Assembly: GCA_937967755.1 (NCBI GenBank)
Contig: CALBTA010000151.1
Coordinates: forward strand, 1 to 19,149
Direction of reading: 5' to 3'
Source: an uncultured Planctomycetaceae bacterium
GTDB lineage: Bacteria > Planctomycetota > Planctomycetia > Pirellulales > Pirellulaceae
DNA: 19,149 nt
Part shown: piece by piece, positions 1 to 7,321 of the stretch
How the letters are laid out: every line of letters begins with the position of its first letter
Numbering within the stretch: position 1 is the first letter of the stretch
Notes under the pieces: model-generated
The model's database searches: none
Told to the model about the DNA's origin: nothing
What the model saw: the letters and a program-made list of their open reading frames with translations, nothing else
Made by a program: the position numbers and the translations under genes

Positions 1-461
1 TCAGGTGTTTCAATTTCGGTTTCGACTGGCGCGATGTCGGTCGGCTCGAAGTCTTCGGTCGTGACGTCGAGTTCTTCCATCTCGACCTCTTCCAACTCTT
101 CGATCTCTTCGACGTCTTCCTTGTTGTCAGGGCCCATCACGAATTCGGAAACCAACGACGGGTCATCGATCACGATGAACATCAACGCCATCACGACTAG
201 CGCGACGGCGTGGAAGATCATGCTGGTCAACACGCTGGGCAGCGCGTTGAACACCACAAAGTTCGAACCCCCGCCCTCGTATTCGCCGCCGTCGTCATGT
301 TGACCCTGCGCGGCTTGGGCCTGCGCGGGAGCGGCTGCGCCGGCCGGAACTGGCTTGGCGGGGGCCGGCCGGTTGGAAGGACGGGCTGCCGGCATCGGCT
401 TGGCCGGAGCGGGTTTGCCTGCCGCGTTGGGAACGGGTCGATTTTCTGGCGACTGCGCCAT
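1..461 (-). CDS. Partial membrane protein, Pro/Ala-rich N-terminus, one TM segment, acidic tail (unknown function)
   Basis: The reading frame is open from an ATG at 461 to the window edge (153 residues), so the C-terminus is missing. The start is supported by AGGAG at 471-475, nine bases upstream, and by a strong promoter at 589-618. Residues 1-55 are rich in Pro, Ala and Lys (low complexity). Residues 56-68 are Gly/Asp-rich. Residues 74-98 form a hydrophobic segment that fits one membrane helix. Residues 114-150 are strongly acidic, with runs of E, D and V. A single anchor with a disordered cytoplasmic N-terminus and an acidic outer stretch is common in planctomycete envelope proteins that carry VWA or squalene-cyclase-like domains further on. 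That resemblance is from memory and the decisive domain lies outside the window. I do not assign a function. The gene is divergent from rpmG. Confidence 0.8.
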   Translation of the reverse strand, partial: MAQSPENRPVPNAAGKPAPAKPMPAARPSNRPAPAKPVPAGAAAPAQAQAAQGQHDDGGEYEGGGSNFVVFNALPSVLTSMIFHAVALVVMALMFIVIDDPSLVSEFVMGPDNKEDVEEIEELEEVEMEELDVTTEDFEPTDIAPVETEIETP

Positions 462-470
462 CTTCAATCA

Positions 471-475
471 CTCCT
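471..475 (-). promoter_or_regulatory. Ribosome binding site for the partial minus-strand gene
   Basis: On the minus strand this reads AGGAG, with a nine-base spacer to the ATG at 461. It is one of only two clear Shine-Dalgarno sequences in the window and it decides the start of this gene. Confidence 0.7.
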
Positions 476-548
476 GAGAATTTACGGCGGGCCACCAGCG
501 CAGCCGCGCCCAATTACCTAGCTTGTCCCTGTCTTGCCCTGTTGAGGG

Positions 549-574
549 CGGCAATTTGTGCCCGCAAATTGCCG
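549..574 (-). repeat. Perfect 10-bp inverted repeat in the leader of the minus-strand gene
   Basis: CGGCAATTTG at 549-558 and CAAATTGCCG at 565-574 pair perfectly around a six-base loop. If transcription starts near 582, the hairpin lies about +8 to +33 in a leader of roughly 120 bases. There is no T-run after it, so it is not a canonical terminator. It could be a leader structure, an operator or a dispersed palindrome. Confidence 0.6.
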
Positions 575-588
575 ATAAGTCGTTTCCG

Positions 589-618
589 ATTATAGCCTTA
601 CATCGGCCAGTCTGTCAG
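589..618 (-). promoter_or_regulatory. sigma70-type promoter for the partial minus-strand gene
   Basis: On the minus strand there is CTGACA at 618-613 (five of six matches to TTGACA), an 18-base spacer, and a perfect TATAAT at 594-589. The predicted start is near 582, giving a leader of about 120 bases before the ATG at 461. This is the best promoter match I found in the window. Confidence 0.6.
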
Positions 619-814
619 CTAGCCTGCGCGATTTTCGGCCTGTCTAGGCCCACCTTTCGGGGTGAACGGCAAGAATTATTCCCCGAATCCGCCGCGTCGA
701 AGCGAATTTCCCCGCAGCGCTTGCGCTCCGAACTATCAATTCTTGGAAGAATCGTCCGACCAACACAACGCCGCAACGCGGCCGCATCACCGGCACCGGC
801 GTCGAATCGCGGCT

Positions 815-844
815 ATGTCATGGGAATCGAGTTTGCCTTATATT
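815..844 (+). promoter_or_regulatory. Possible promoter for rpmG-recJ
   Basis: ATGTCA at 815-820 (weak -35), an 18-base spacer and TATATT at 839-844 (five of six -10 matches) would start transcription near 851, about 40 bases before the rpmG ATG. The spacing is good but the -35 is poor. Confidence 0.35.
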
Positions 845-889
845 GATCGATTACCTCACTCTGCCACACCATTTCTCCAAACACACATC

Positions 890-1054
890 ATGGCAAAGAG
901 CAAGAAAAAAACGGAAGTCGTGTTTCTGGTCTGCGACGAGACGGGCGAGTACAACTACACCCTGCGCCGTAAGGCGGGCAGCGAAAAGTTGAAGATCAAG
1001 AAGTACTGCCCCAAGCTGCGCAAGCACACGATGCATTCTGAAAAGAAGAAGTAG
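890..1054 (+). CDS. rpmG: 50S ribosomal protein L33
   Basis: This encodes a 54-residue basic protein with the L33 pattern: a MAKSKKK start, a central NYTLRRK segment, then LKIKKYCPKLRKHT and a Lys-rich end. L33 is a small protein of the large ribosomal subunit near the E site. The length is normal for the family. Zinc-binding forms have two CxxC pairs. Here only the first Cys of each pair remains (C15, then T18; C40, then L43), so it should be read as a non-zinc-binding form. I chose the ATG at 890, although the frame extends upstream to 662, because homology begins at MAKSKKK and the upstream part is not protein-like. No clear Shine-Dalgarno sequence is visible. recJ begins 26 bases downstream, so the two are probably co-transcribed. 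Confidence 0.95.
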   Translation: MAKSKKKTEVVFLVCDETGEYNYTLRRKAGSEKLKIKKYCPKLRKHTMHSEKKK

Positions 1055-1080
1055 TGGCCGCCTAAAACTGCACGGAAGCC

Positions 1081-2844
1081 ATGACCAAACGTTGGCGGAT
1101 TCAACCGCACGATGCCGAGCGGATCGCGCAGCTTCAACGCACCGCCAATGTCTCTCCGGTGGTTGCCCAGCTTCTGCTCTGCCGCGGCATTCACGACGCG
1201 GCGACCGCTCGAGATTTCCTAGACGCCAAGCTGGTCTCCTTGCGAGATCCCGAATTGCTGCCGGGCGTTGACCAGGCCGCGCAGCGCATCCATCAAGCGA
1301 TCACCGACAAGCAGCGGACCGTCATCTACGGCGATTACGATGCCGACGGCATGACCGGCACGTCGATCTTGGTTCGCTGCCTGTCACTGCTCGGTGCGAA
1401 CGTTCACTACTACGTCCCTTCGCGGTTAGAAGAAGGGTACGGGCTGAACACCGAAGCGCTGACCAAACTGAAAAGCGACGTCGCGGAACTGGTAATCACG
1501 GTCGATTGCTGCATCGCCAGCGTCGGCGAAGCGGCGCACGCGAAAGAAATCGGCCTGCCGCTGATCATCACCGACCATCATGAATTTGCCGAAGACCTGC
1601 CCGATGCGGTCGCCACGGTGCATCCGCGGCTGCCGGGGCACAGCTACCCCTTCGGCGGGTTGTGCGGGGCAGGTGTCGCGTTCAAGTTGGCTTGGGCCGT
1701 TTGCCAGCGGGCCAGCGGCGCGAAGAAAGTTGGCGACCGGATGAAGTCGTTCCTCATGTCGGCCATCGGGTTAGCGGCTATCGGCACCATCGCCGACATC
1801 GTACCGCTGCTGGATGAAAACCGCATCCTCGTGCGTCACGGCCTGAAAAGCCTGAAGGCCCAACCTCCGCTGGGCTTGGCGAAGTTAATGTCGGTCGCTG
1901 GCGTCGACAAAAAACCATCGCTCGGTGCCGAGGACGTCGCCTTCATGATCGCGCCCCGGCTGAACGCCGCCGGCCGATTGGGTCAGGCCCAGTTGGCGAT
2001 CGAACTGATGACAACCGATTCCGCCGAGCGTGCCGAAGCCCTCGCCGAATACATCCATGAACTGAACAGCCAGCGCGACAGCCTGGAGCGTTCGATCTAT
2101 CTCGCGGCCAACAAGCAAGTCAAAGAAAACTTCCACCCCGAGCACGAGCCGGCCCTGGTCCTCAACGGGCGCGGCTGGCACCCCGGCGTGATCGGCATTG
2201 TTGCTTCCCGGTTGGTCGACAAATACCACCGCCCGGTGGTGATGATTTCGCAAGACAACATCGGGGCCAAACCGGCGACCGGCAGCGCCCGCAGCGCATG
2301 CGGCGTGAACTTGCACGCCGCGTTGGCCGCTTGCACGGAACATCTCCTCGGGCACGGCGGGCATGCGGCGGCGGCGGGGCTGCGAATCGAAGACAAAAAC
2401 ATCGACGCCTTCCGCGAAGCCTTTTGCGAACATGTCGCCGGCGAAGTGAATGAAGACAATCTAACCGCCGAGGTGCGCATCGACGCCGAAGCACCCTTCA
2501 GCCAGTTGACGCTCGACACGGTCAGCCAAATTGAAACGCTTGCCCCGTTCGGCCAAAGCAACCCTCGCCCGGTGTTGTGCTGCGGCGACATCCAACTGCC
2601 CACCCCGCCCAAACGCATGGGCAGCGGAGAGCGGCACCTGAACGCCAGGCTGCGTCACGGCCGGGTAACGCTGCGGGCGGTCGCCTTCGGCAAAGGGGAA
2701 TGGGCCGACGAACTCGCCGGTCACGAGGGCCCGCTCGAGATCGCCTACCGCCCCGTCATCAACGACTACCAAGGCCGACGCAGCGTGGAACTACATCTGG
2801 TAGACTGGCGACCCTGCAAGCAACAGCAGCCGGCTTGCACGTAG
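1081..2844 (+). CDS. recJ: Single-stranded-DNA-specific 5'-3' exonuclease RecJ
   Basis: The protein has 587 residues, close to the usual length (about 570-580). RecJ degrades single-stranded DNA 5' to 3' in recombinational and mismatch repair and uses Mn2+ bound by the DHH core. Visible motifs in order: DYDADG at 85-90 (family motif I), VDCC at 141-144 (usually VDCG or VDNG, with the metal Asp kept), the signature DHH at 165-167, GTIADIVPL at 235-243, RLNAAGR at 293-299, then the DHHA1 domain with GWHPGVIGIVASRL at 365-378 and GHGGHAAAAG at 424-433. The last 130 residues fit the OB-fold DNA-binding domain. All catalytic positions I can recognise are intact. It follows rpmG by 26 bases with no good ribosome binding site. 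The gap after it carries palindromes, so the next gene may be transcribed separately. Confidence 0.95.
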   Translation: MTKRWRIQPHDAERIAQLQRTANVSPVVAQLLLCRGIHDAATARDFLDAKLVSLRDPELLPGVDQAAQRIHQAITDKQRTVIYGDYDADGMTGTSILVRCLSLLGANVHYYVPSRLEEGYGLNTEALTKLKSDVAELVITVDCCIASVGEAAHAKEIGLPLIITDHHEFAEDLPDAVATVHPRLPGHSYPFGGLCGAGVAFKLAWAVCQRASGAKKVGDRMKSFLMSAIGLAAIGTIADIVPLLDENRILVRHGLKSLKAQPPLGLAKLMSVAGVDKKPSLGAEDVAFMIAPRLNAAGRLGQAQLAIELMTTDSAERAEALAEYIHELNSQRDSLERSIYLAANKQVKENFHPEHEPALVLNGRGWHPGVIGIVASRLVDKYHRPVVMISQDNIGAKPATGSARSACGVNLHAALAACTEHLLGHGGHAAAAGLRIEDKNIDAFREAFCEHVAGEVNEDNLTAEVRIDAEAPFSQLTLDTVSQIETLAPFGQSNPRPVLCCGDIQLPTPPKRMGSGERHLNARLRHGRVTLRAVAFGKGEWADELAGHEGPLEIAYRPVINDYQGRRSVELHLVDWRPCKQQQPACT

Positions 2845-2880
2845 GCTGTGGGCGGGCTCGGAAGAGTTCGGGCAGTTCAT

Positions 2881-2913
2881 GGTAGCGGTGGAAGCCTCGC
2901 GACTTCCGCTACC
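2881..2913. repeat. REP-like imperfect palindrome
   Basis: GGTAGC at 2881-2886 pairs with GCTACC at 2908-2913, and GGAAG at 2890-2894 pairs with CTTCC at 2903-2907. The bulge is GGT and the eight-base loop CCTCGCGA contains the self-complementary TCGCGA. The hairpin sits 36 bases after recJ. It could act as a terminator or be a copy of a dispersed palindromic family. No poly-T directly follows, although TTAGTTTT begins two bases later. Confidence 0.55.
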
Positions 2914-2951
2914 TTAGTTTTCGAAGTCAACGCAATTACCTGTCTTGATTC

Positions 2952-2973
2952 GAACAAGTCGGCAGACTTGTTC
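2952..2973. repeat. Perfect 9-bp hairpin just before the M32 start codon
   Basis: GAACAAGTC at 2952-2960 and GACTTGTTC at 2965-2973 pair perfectly around a GGCA loop. The hairpin ends eight bases before the ATG at 2982, where a ribosome binding site would normally lie. In mRNA it could restrict initiation. It may instead be another dispersed palindrome. Confidence 0.55.
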
Positions 2974-2981
2974 CACACACC

Positions 2982-4493
2982 ATGACCGCACAAGAAACGT
3001 TTGAGGAACTGTGTGCCCACGCGCGCGAGACCGCTATTTTGGAATCGATCAGCGGGCTGCTGGGTTGGGACGAGCGGACGAAGATGCCGCCGCGCGGCGG
3101 TGAGTACCGTGCGGAGCAAATGACCTACATGGCTGGGCAGATACATCGCCGTCAGACCGACCCGCAATTGGGCCAGTGGCTCAGCGAGTTGGCCGAAAGC
3201 GAGCTGGCGGCCGATCCGCACAGCGATGCGGGCGCAGCGATCCGGGTGATGCGACGCCAGTTCGACAAACGCACCAAGCTGCCGCAGTCGCTGGTTGAAG
3301 AATTGACGCGGGCGTCGGTGCTCGGGCAGCAGCAATGGGTGGAGGCCCGCAAGAACAACGACTTCAAAGGCTTCGCGCCACAGCTCGAAAAAATCTTCGA
3401 CCTCCGCCGGCAGGAAGCCGAAGCGGTCGGCTACGACGAGGTTCCCTACGACGCGTTGCTCGACGACTACGAGCCGGGCGAAAAAACTTCCAACGTCGCC
3501 CGCGTTCTGGAAGGCTTGCGGGAAGAATTGGTGCCGCTAGTTTCCGCCATCGCCGACAGCGGAAAATCTCCCGACCGCAATCTGCTGAAGCGGCACTTCC
3601 CCAAAGCGCAGCAGGAATCGTTTGGAACCATGGCGGCGGCCAAGATCGGTTTCGATTTCGAGCGCGGTCGCCTGGACGAAACGCACCACCCGTTCTGCGG
3701 CGGGGCGGGGCCGCACGATGTGCGCATGACCACGCGGTACGACGAGGCGTTTTTCCCTTCGGCGTTCTACAGCATTCTTCACGAGGCGGGGCACGGCATT
3801 TACGAACAGGGGCTGCGGCCCGATTGGTTCGGCCTGCCGCCCGGCACGTACAACTCGTTGGGCATTCATGAATCGCAATCGCGGCTGTGGGAAAATCTGG
3901 TCGGCCGCAGCCGGGCGTTCTGGCAGTACTTTCTGCCGGATGCGAAGAAGGCGTTCCCCGATGCGCTGGGCGATGTCGCGCTCGACGATGTTCACTTCGC
4001 GGTGAACGACGTGCAAGCCTCGCTGATTCGGGTCGAAGCGGACGAGGCGACGTACAACTTGCACATCATCATTCGGTTTGAATTGGAGCAGGCGTTGATC
4101 AACGGCGATCTGCCCGTTGGCGATTTGCCGGGGGCATGGAACGAGAAGTACCAGCACTACCTCGGCATCAGGCCGCCCGATGATGCCGACGGCGTCTTGC
4201 AAGACGTGCATTGGAGCGCCGCCCTGGTCGGATATTTCGCCACGTACTCGCTGGGCAACCTTTACGCCAGCCAGTTCTTCGACCAGGCCCAGGCCGAATT
4301 GGGCGACCTTCACGCGCAGTTCGCCGCGGGCCAGTTCGAACCGCTGCGGGCCTGGCTGGAAGAAAAAGTTTATCGCGTCGGCCAATGTGTCCCCGCCGCC
4401 GACCTCGTGCAGCAAGTGACCGGCAAGCCGCTTTCGCACGGGCCGTTGATGGAGCATCTGCGCGGATCGGTTGGGGCGTTGTACGGGATTTAG
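2982..4493 (+). CDS. M32 family metallocarboxypeptidase (carboxypeptidase Taq type)
   Basis: The protein has 503 residues, the usual length for M32 carboxypeptidases, which remove C-terminal amino acids from peptides using one metal ion, normally in the cytoplasm. No signal peptide is seen. The family motifs are all present: HPF at 236-238, DVRMT at 246-250 (DxRxT), the metal site HEAGH at 267-271, and GIHESQSRLWEN at 294-305, which supplies the third ligand (E297) and a binding segment. The N-terminus with LLGWDERTKMPPRGG also matches the family. The ATG at 2982 is the first start in frame and the homology begins close to it. No Shine-Dalgarno sequence is visible and a hairpin occupies that position. 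The gene lies between two palindrome-rich gaps, so it may be a single-gene transcript. The role is probably general peptide turnover. Confidence 0.95.
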   Translation: MTAQETFEELCAHARETAILESISGLLGWDERTKMPPRGGEYRAEQMTYMAGQIHRRQTDPQLGQWLSELAESELAADPHSDAGAAIRVMRRQFDKRTKLPQSLVEELTRASVLGQQQWVEARKNNDFKGFAPQLEKIFDLRRQEAEAVGYDEVPYDALLDDYEPGEKTSNVARVLEGLREELVPLVSAIADSGKSPDRNLLKRHFPKAQQESFGTMAAAKIGFDFERGRLDETHHPFCGGAGPHDVRMTTRYDEAFFPSAFYSILHEAGHGIYEQGLRPDWFGLPPGTYNSLGIHESQSRLWENLVGRSRAFWQYFLPDAKKAFPDALGDVALDDVHFAVNDVQASLIRVEADEATYNLHIIIRFELEQALINGDLPVGDLPGAWNEKYQHYLGIRPPDDADGVLQDVHWSAALVGYFATYSLGNLYASQFFDQAQAELGDLHAQFAAGQFEPLRAWLEEKVYRVGQCVPAADLVQQVTGKPLSHGPLMEHLRGSVGALYGI

Positions 4494-4520
4494 CCGGGAC
4501 GCAACGCGTCGCGATCCACA

Positions 4521-4644
4521 CCTCGCTTCCACGCTCTGCGTGGGAGCGGAATTTCTGGCCGCTCCGCGGCCTTGCGACGTGAATCAAGCCACAATGACGC
4601 AGGGCGTCGAAGCGTGCGTTCCCACGCAGAGCGTGGGAACGAGG
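4521..4644. repeat. REPIN-like element: two inverted REP palindromes
   Basis: A 28-base palindromic unit at 4521-4548 recurs in inverted orientation at 4617-4644, matching at 25 of 28 positions. Each unit contains the core CCACGCTCTGCGTGG (CCACGCAGAGCGTGG in the inverted copy). A third small hairpin, GGCCGC-TCC-GCGGCC, lies between them at 4557-4571. Two inverted REPs of about 125 bases in total is the layout of REPINs, which RAYT transposases are known or thought to mobilise. No RAYT gene is in this window. The element fills the gap between the M32 gene and the next CDS and could also terminate transcription. Confidence 0.65.
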
Positions 4645-4691
4645 AGTCGGCGGCGCTTTCCTCTCGCCCCCGTTCTCCGTAAACTACGTTC

Positions 4692-7277
4692 ATGCATCGG
4701 CACCAACATCCCTTTCATCTCTGGCTGGTCACCGGCTTGTTTGCCGCCGGGTTGATGCTGGCGCTGCCTGGTTGCGGCGGTTGTCGCCGGACCGCGACGA
4801 ATCAGAACAACCAGCAAGACAAAGAAAAAGACGAGGACGAAGAGAAGGAAAAGCCCAAGCCCGATTTCGAGTTCAAGTACAAAGAGGGCGACGCCGTGGT
4901 CGGCATGACCGTCCTGCCGGGCGACGTCACCAACGGGGTGAAACCGGGACATTGGATGAGCCTGAGCCAGCCGGTCAAGGCGAACAACTTTGACTTCGCC
5001 GGCGAGCTTTCGTCCGCGGCGGTCGACAACAACCGCCGCCCGCTTAACTTGGAACGAACGCCCTACCGCATGCAAATGACCCGGCCGGTCGCGCTGCCCA
5101 AGGGGCAACGGAAGCATTTGGAAATAACGGTCTTCCTGCCCCGGCGCGAGAAAGACACCGGCGGCAAGCGGGCGAATTTGCTGGCGGAACTGCGGGCAAG
5201 AAACACCGGGCGGATGGTGATGCCGCCCGTCTTCGACGCTACCACGACAATGGAGCCGCATCAGTATTACCTGGTCGCTCTCGCGAAGCGGCCGGCCGCT
5301 TACACGCACTTGAAGCTAATGCCGTCGATCAAAGCGCCGGCAGTCGGCGATTTTATTTCGACCTCAATGTTGCACTACCGCGTCGCGCTGCCTTCGGTCG
5401 ATCAGAACGTGCCGCTGCCCAGCAACCCGTTGCTGTGGACCAGCATTGCCTATGTCATTTGGGACGACATCGACCCCGACAAGCTATCAATTGACCAGCA
5501 AGACGCGCTCGTCGACTGGCTGCACTGGGGTGGGTCGCTGATCATCAGCGGCCCTGGTTCGTTGGCGACGCTGAAAGACAGCTTTCTCGCCAAGCATCTA
5601 CCCGCTCTGCCCGGCGATACCGAAAAACTTACGCAAGATCGGTTCGACGAGTTGAACGAACACTTCACCATGCGAGGGGCGAAGAACCTGGAGCACCCGT
5701 TGAACGTCGTCGAAGCCAAACCGCCCGAGGGCGTGAAACTAAAACTTCGCCCCGGCGGCCAATACATGGAAAAAACCGGCGAGCTGTTGGCCGAGCGGCA
5801 GATCGGAGCGGGCCGCATCGTGGTGACATCGTTCTCACTCACGCATCCGCAAATTGTGAATTGGCGAAACTTCGACGGCTTCTTCAACGCCTGCTTACTG
5901 CGCCGGCCGGCCCGCAGATTCTACGGCCACCGCGATGCGGATGCGGTCGGCGTGCGATTTGCTCCTGAAGGAACGTTGGCCGCCGACCAATCGATTGATT
6001 TGGAAAAAGACCCGCGGCTGACCTGCGGGCTGCGCTATTTCACGCGCGATATGGGCTTGATGCAGGCCAGCATTCAAGTCGATCCGGCGGAGGAACCAGG
6101 CGAAGCGGCCGATGAAGAATCCGCTGACGATGAACAGGAGAAGAAACGACCGAACAACGCCCTGCTGTTCGATCGCGGTTTTCAAAAAACTCCGCAATCG
6201 GGCGTCGGCGGTTGGAACGATTTAAGCGGCGCTTCGCGCGCCGCGCGCGACTCGTTGAAATCGGCAGCCGGCATTAGCGTTCCCCAGCGGAGTTTCGTAC
6301 TCCGCGTGCTGGCGATTTATCTGCTGGTGTTGGTTCCAGTGAATTGGATGATCTTTAAGCTCATCGGCCGGGTGGAGTGGGCGTGGATTGCCGCGCCGAT
6401 CATTGCCATTGGCGGAGCGTTTTGGGTGATTCACGCGGCCCAACTCGATATCGGCTTCGCCCGCAGCCGCACCGAAGTTGCCGTGCTGGAAATGCAGGGC
6501 GACCACCCTCGCGGGCATTTGACGCGGTACATGGCGCTGTACACGTCGCTTTCGACCGGTTTCGATGTCGAGTTCGACAGCCCCAACGCCCTCGCCCAAC
6601 CGTTCGCCACCGATCCCGATTTTCAAATGGTCCCCGGGCAAACGACCGACACGGTGACGTACCGCCGCGACTCAAGCGCCAGTCTGCGCGGGTTTCACAT
6701 CGCGTCGAACTCGACCAGCATGATGCATACCGAAGAACAACGCAGCTTCGGCGGCCCGCTGGTGCTGAAAGCAGGCGAAAGCGGAACGGCTGTGATCAAC
6801 AACAGCGATTTGACGGTCAAAGATACCGGCGTTGTGCGGCGAACGGCCGATGGCCAGTTGCAGGTCGCCTGGGTGGGAGAGCTACCGTCCGGCGCGACCG
6901 CGACGCTGCAGTTCGGCGCGAGCGATCACCCGCGGGCGTTGCTTACCCAGTGGGAGGAATCGACAACCACGATGAGCCACCCGCCGACGGGCGAGGTCAG
7001 CCTGTTGAAGATGCTCGATCTGGCACGCGACCCGCGACGGCTGTTGCCGGGTGACGTGAAACTGATCGGCTGGACCGATGAGGAACTCGGCGGTATCGAA
7101 CTGCGACCGCGGCCGCGGCAAATTGTTACCAAGACGCTGGTGGTTGCGAATTTGCAATATCAACAGCTTGCCGCCCCGACGCCTGATTTGAATACGCATG
7201 ACGCGGTCGATCCGAAGCAGAATCGGGAAGGGCGCGCGGAATTGAAAAGCGGCGATGAGGACATCGCGGCTCGCTGA
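4692..7277 (+). CDS. Large envelope protein with lipoprotein-like signal and two C-terminal-half TM segments (ABC-associated, unknown)
   Basis: The protein has 861 residues. The N-terminus (9 polar/basic residues, hydrophobic 10-26, then LPGC with Cys28) looks like a lipoprotein signal, although Pro at -2 is unusual. A charged Lys/Asp/Glu linker follows at about 37-60. Residues about 249-305 (WGGSLIISGPGS region) resemble the GATase1-like fold seen in accessory proteins of gliding-type ABC systems. An acidic low-complexity stretch lies at about 463-490. Two membrane helices lie at about 536-556 and 563-582. The rest, to 861, looks beta-rich and is probably outside the membrane. The ABC ATPase gene begins 44 bases downstream on the same strand, so they are likely partners. 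I do not recognise a named family. The ATG at 4692 is chosen because the signal sequence starts there; there is no clear ribosome binding site. Confidence 0.8.
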   Translation: MHRHQHPFHLWLVTGLFAAGLMLALPGCGGCRRTATNQNNQQDKEKDEDEEKEKPKPDFEFKYKEGDAVVGMTVLPGDVTNGVKPGHWMSLSQPVKANNFDFAGELSSAAVDNNRRPLNLERTPYRMQMTRPVALPKGQRKHLEITVFLPRREKDTGGKRANLLAELRARNTGRMVMPPVFDATTTMEPHQYYLVALAKRPAAYTHLKLMPSIKAPAVGDFISTSMLHYRVALPSVDQNVPLPSNPLLWTSIAYVIWDDIDPDKLSIDQQDALVDWLHWGGSLIISGPGSLATLKDSFLAKHLPALPGDTEKLTQDRFDELNEHFTMRGAKNLEHPLNVVEAKPPEGVKLKLRPGGQYMEKTGELLAERQIGAGRIVVTSFSLTHPQIVNWRNFDGFFNACLLRRPARRFYGHRDADAVGVRFAPEGTLAADQSIDLEKDPRLTCGLRYFTRDMGLMQASIQVDPAEEPGEAADEESADDEQEKKRPNNALLFDRGFQKTPQSGVGGWNDLSGASRAARDSLKSAAGISVPQRSFVLRVLAIYLLVLVPVNWMIFKLIGRVEWAWIAAPIIAIGGAFWVIHAAQLDIGFARSRTEVAVLEMQGDHPRGHLTRYMALYTSLSTGFDVEFDSPNALAQPFATDPDFQMVPGQTTDTVTYRRDSSASLRGFHIASNSTSMMHTEEQRSFGGPLVLKAGESGTAVINNSDLTVKDTGVVRRTADGQLQVAWVGELPSGATATLQFGASDHPRALLTQWEESTTTMSHPPTGEVSLLKMLDLARDPRRLLPGDVKLIGWTDEELGGIELRPRPRQIVTKTLVVANLQYQQLAAPTPDLNTHDAVDPKQNREGRAELKSGDEDIAAR

Positions 7278-7310
7278 AAACTGAACACTGAACACTGAAA
7301 ACCGAAAACT
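7273..7310 (+). repeat. Short tandem repeat, 7-bp unit
   Basis: The gap between the membrane protein and the ABC gene is made of five consecutive 7-base units and a part: GCTGAAA, ACTGAAC, ACTGAAC, ACTGAAA, ACCGAAA, ACT. The first unit contains the stop codon of the upstream gene. It is AT-rich against GC-rich surroundings. I recall similar runs in other planctomycete intergenic regions, but that is memory and not a search. Confidence 0.6.
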
Positions 7311-7321
7311 AACCTCAGCGT

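Larger units (their letters stand above)
462..889. other. Divergent intergenic region
   Basis: This gap of about 430 bases separates the minus-strand membrane protein from rpmG. It holds a promoter and hairpin on the left side and a weaker promoter just before rpmG. Open frames at 523-846 and 662-1054 (plus) cross it, but they have no recognisable protein character and the second only becomes sensible from the rpmG ATG onward. Between about 620 and 810 I see no gene, RNA or repeat. Confidence 0.6.

Noticed and set aside
662..1054. A longer rpmG start at 662
   Set aside because: The added 76 residues have no L33 similarity and pass through the likely promoter region. L33 homology begins precisely at the ATG at 890.
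3537..4532. A 331-residue minus-strand frame antisense to the M32 gene
   Set aside because: The plus strand has every M32 motif in order; the minus frame is Arg/Val-rich with no recognisable domain and also runs into the REP-like element.
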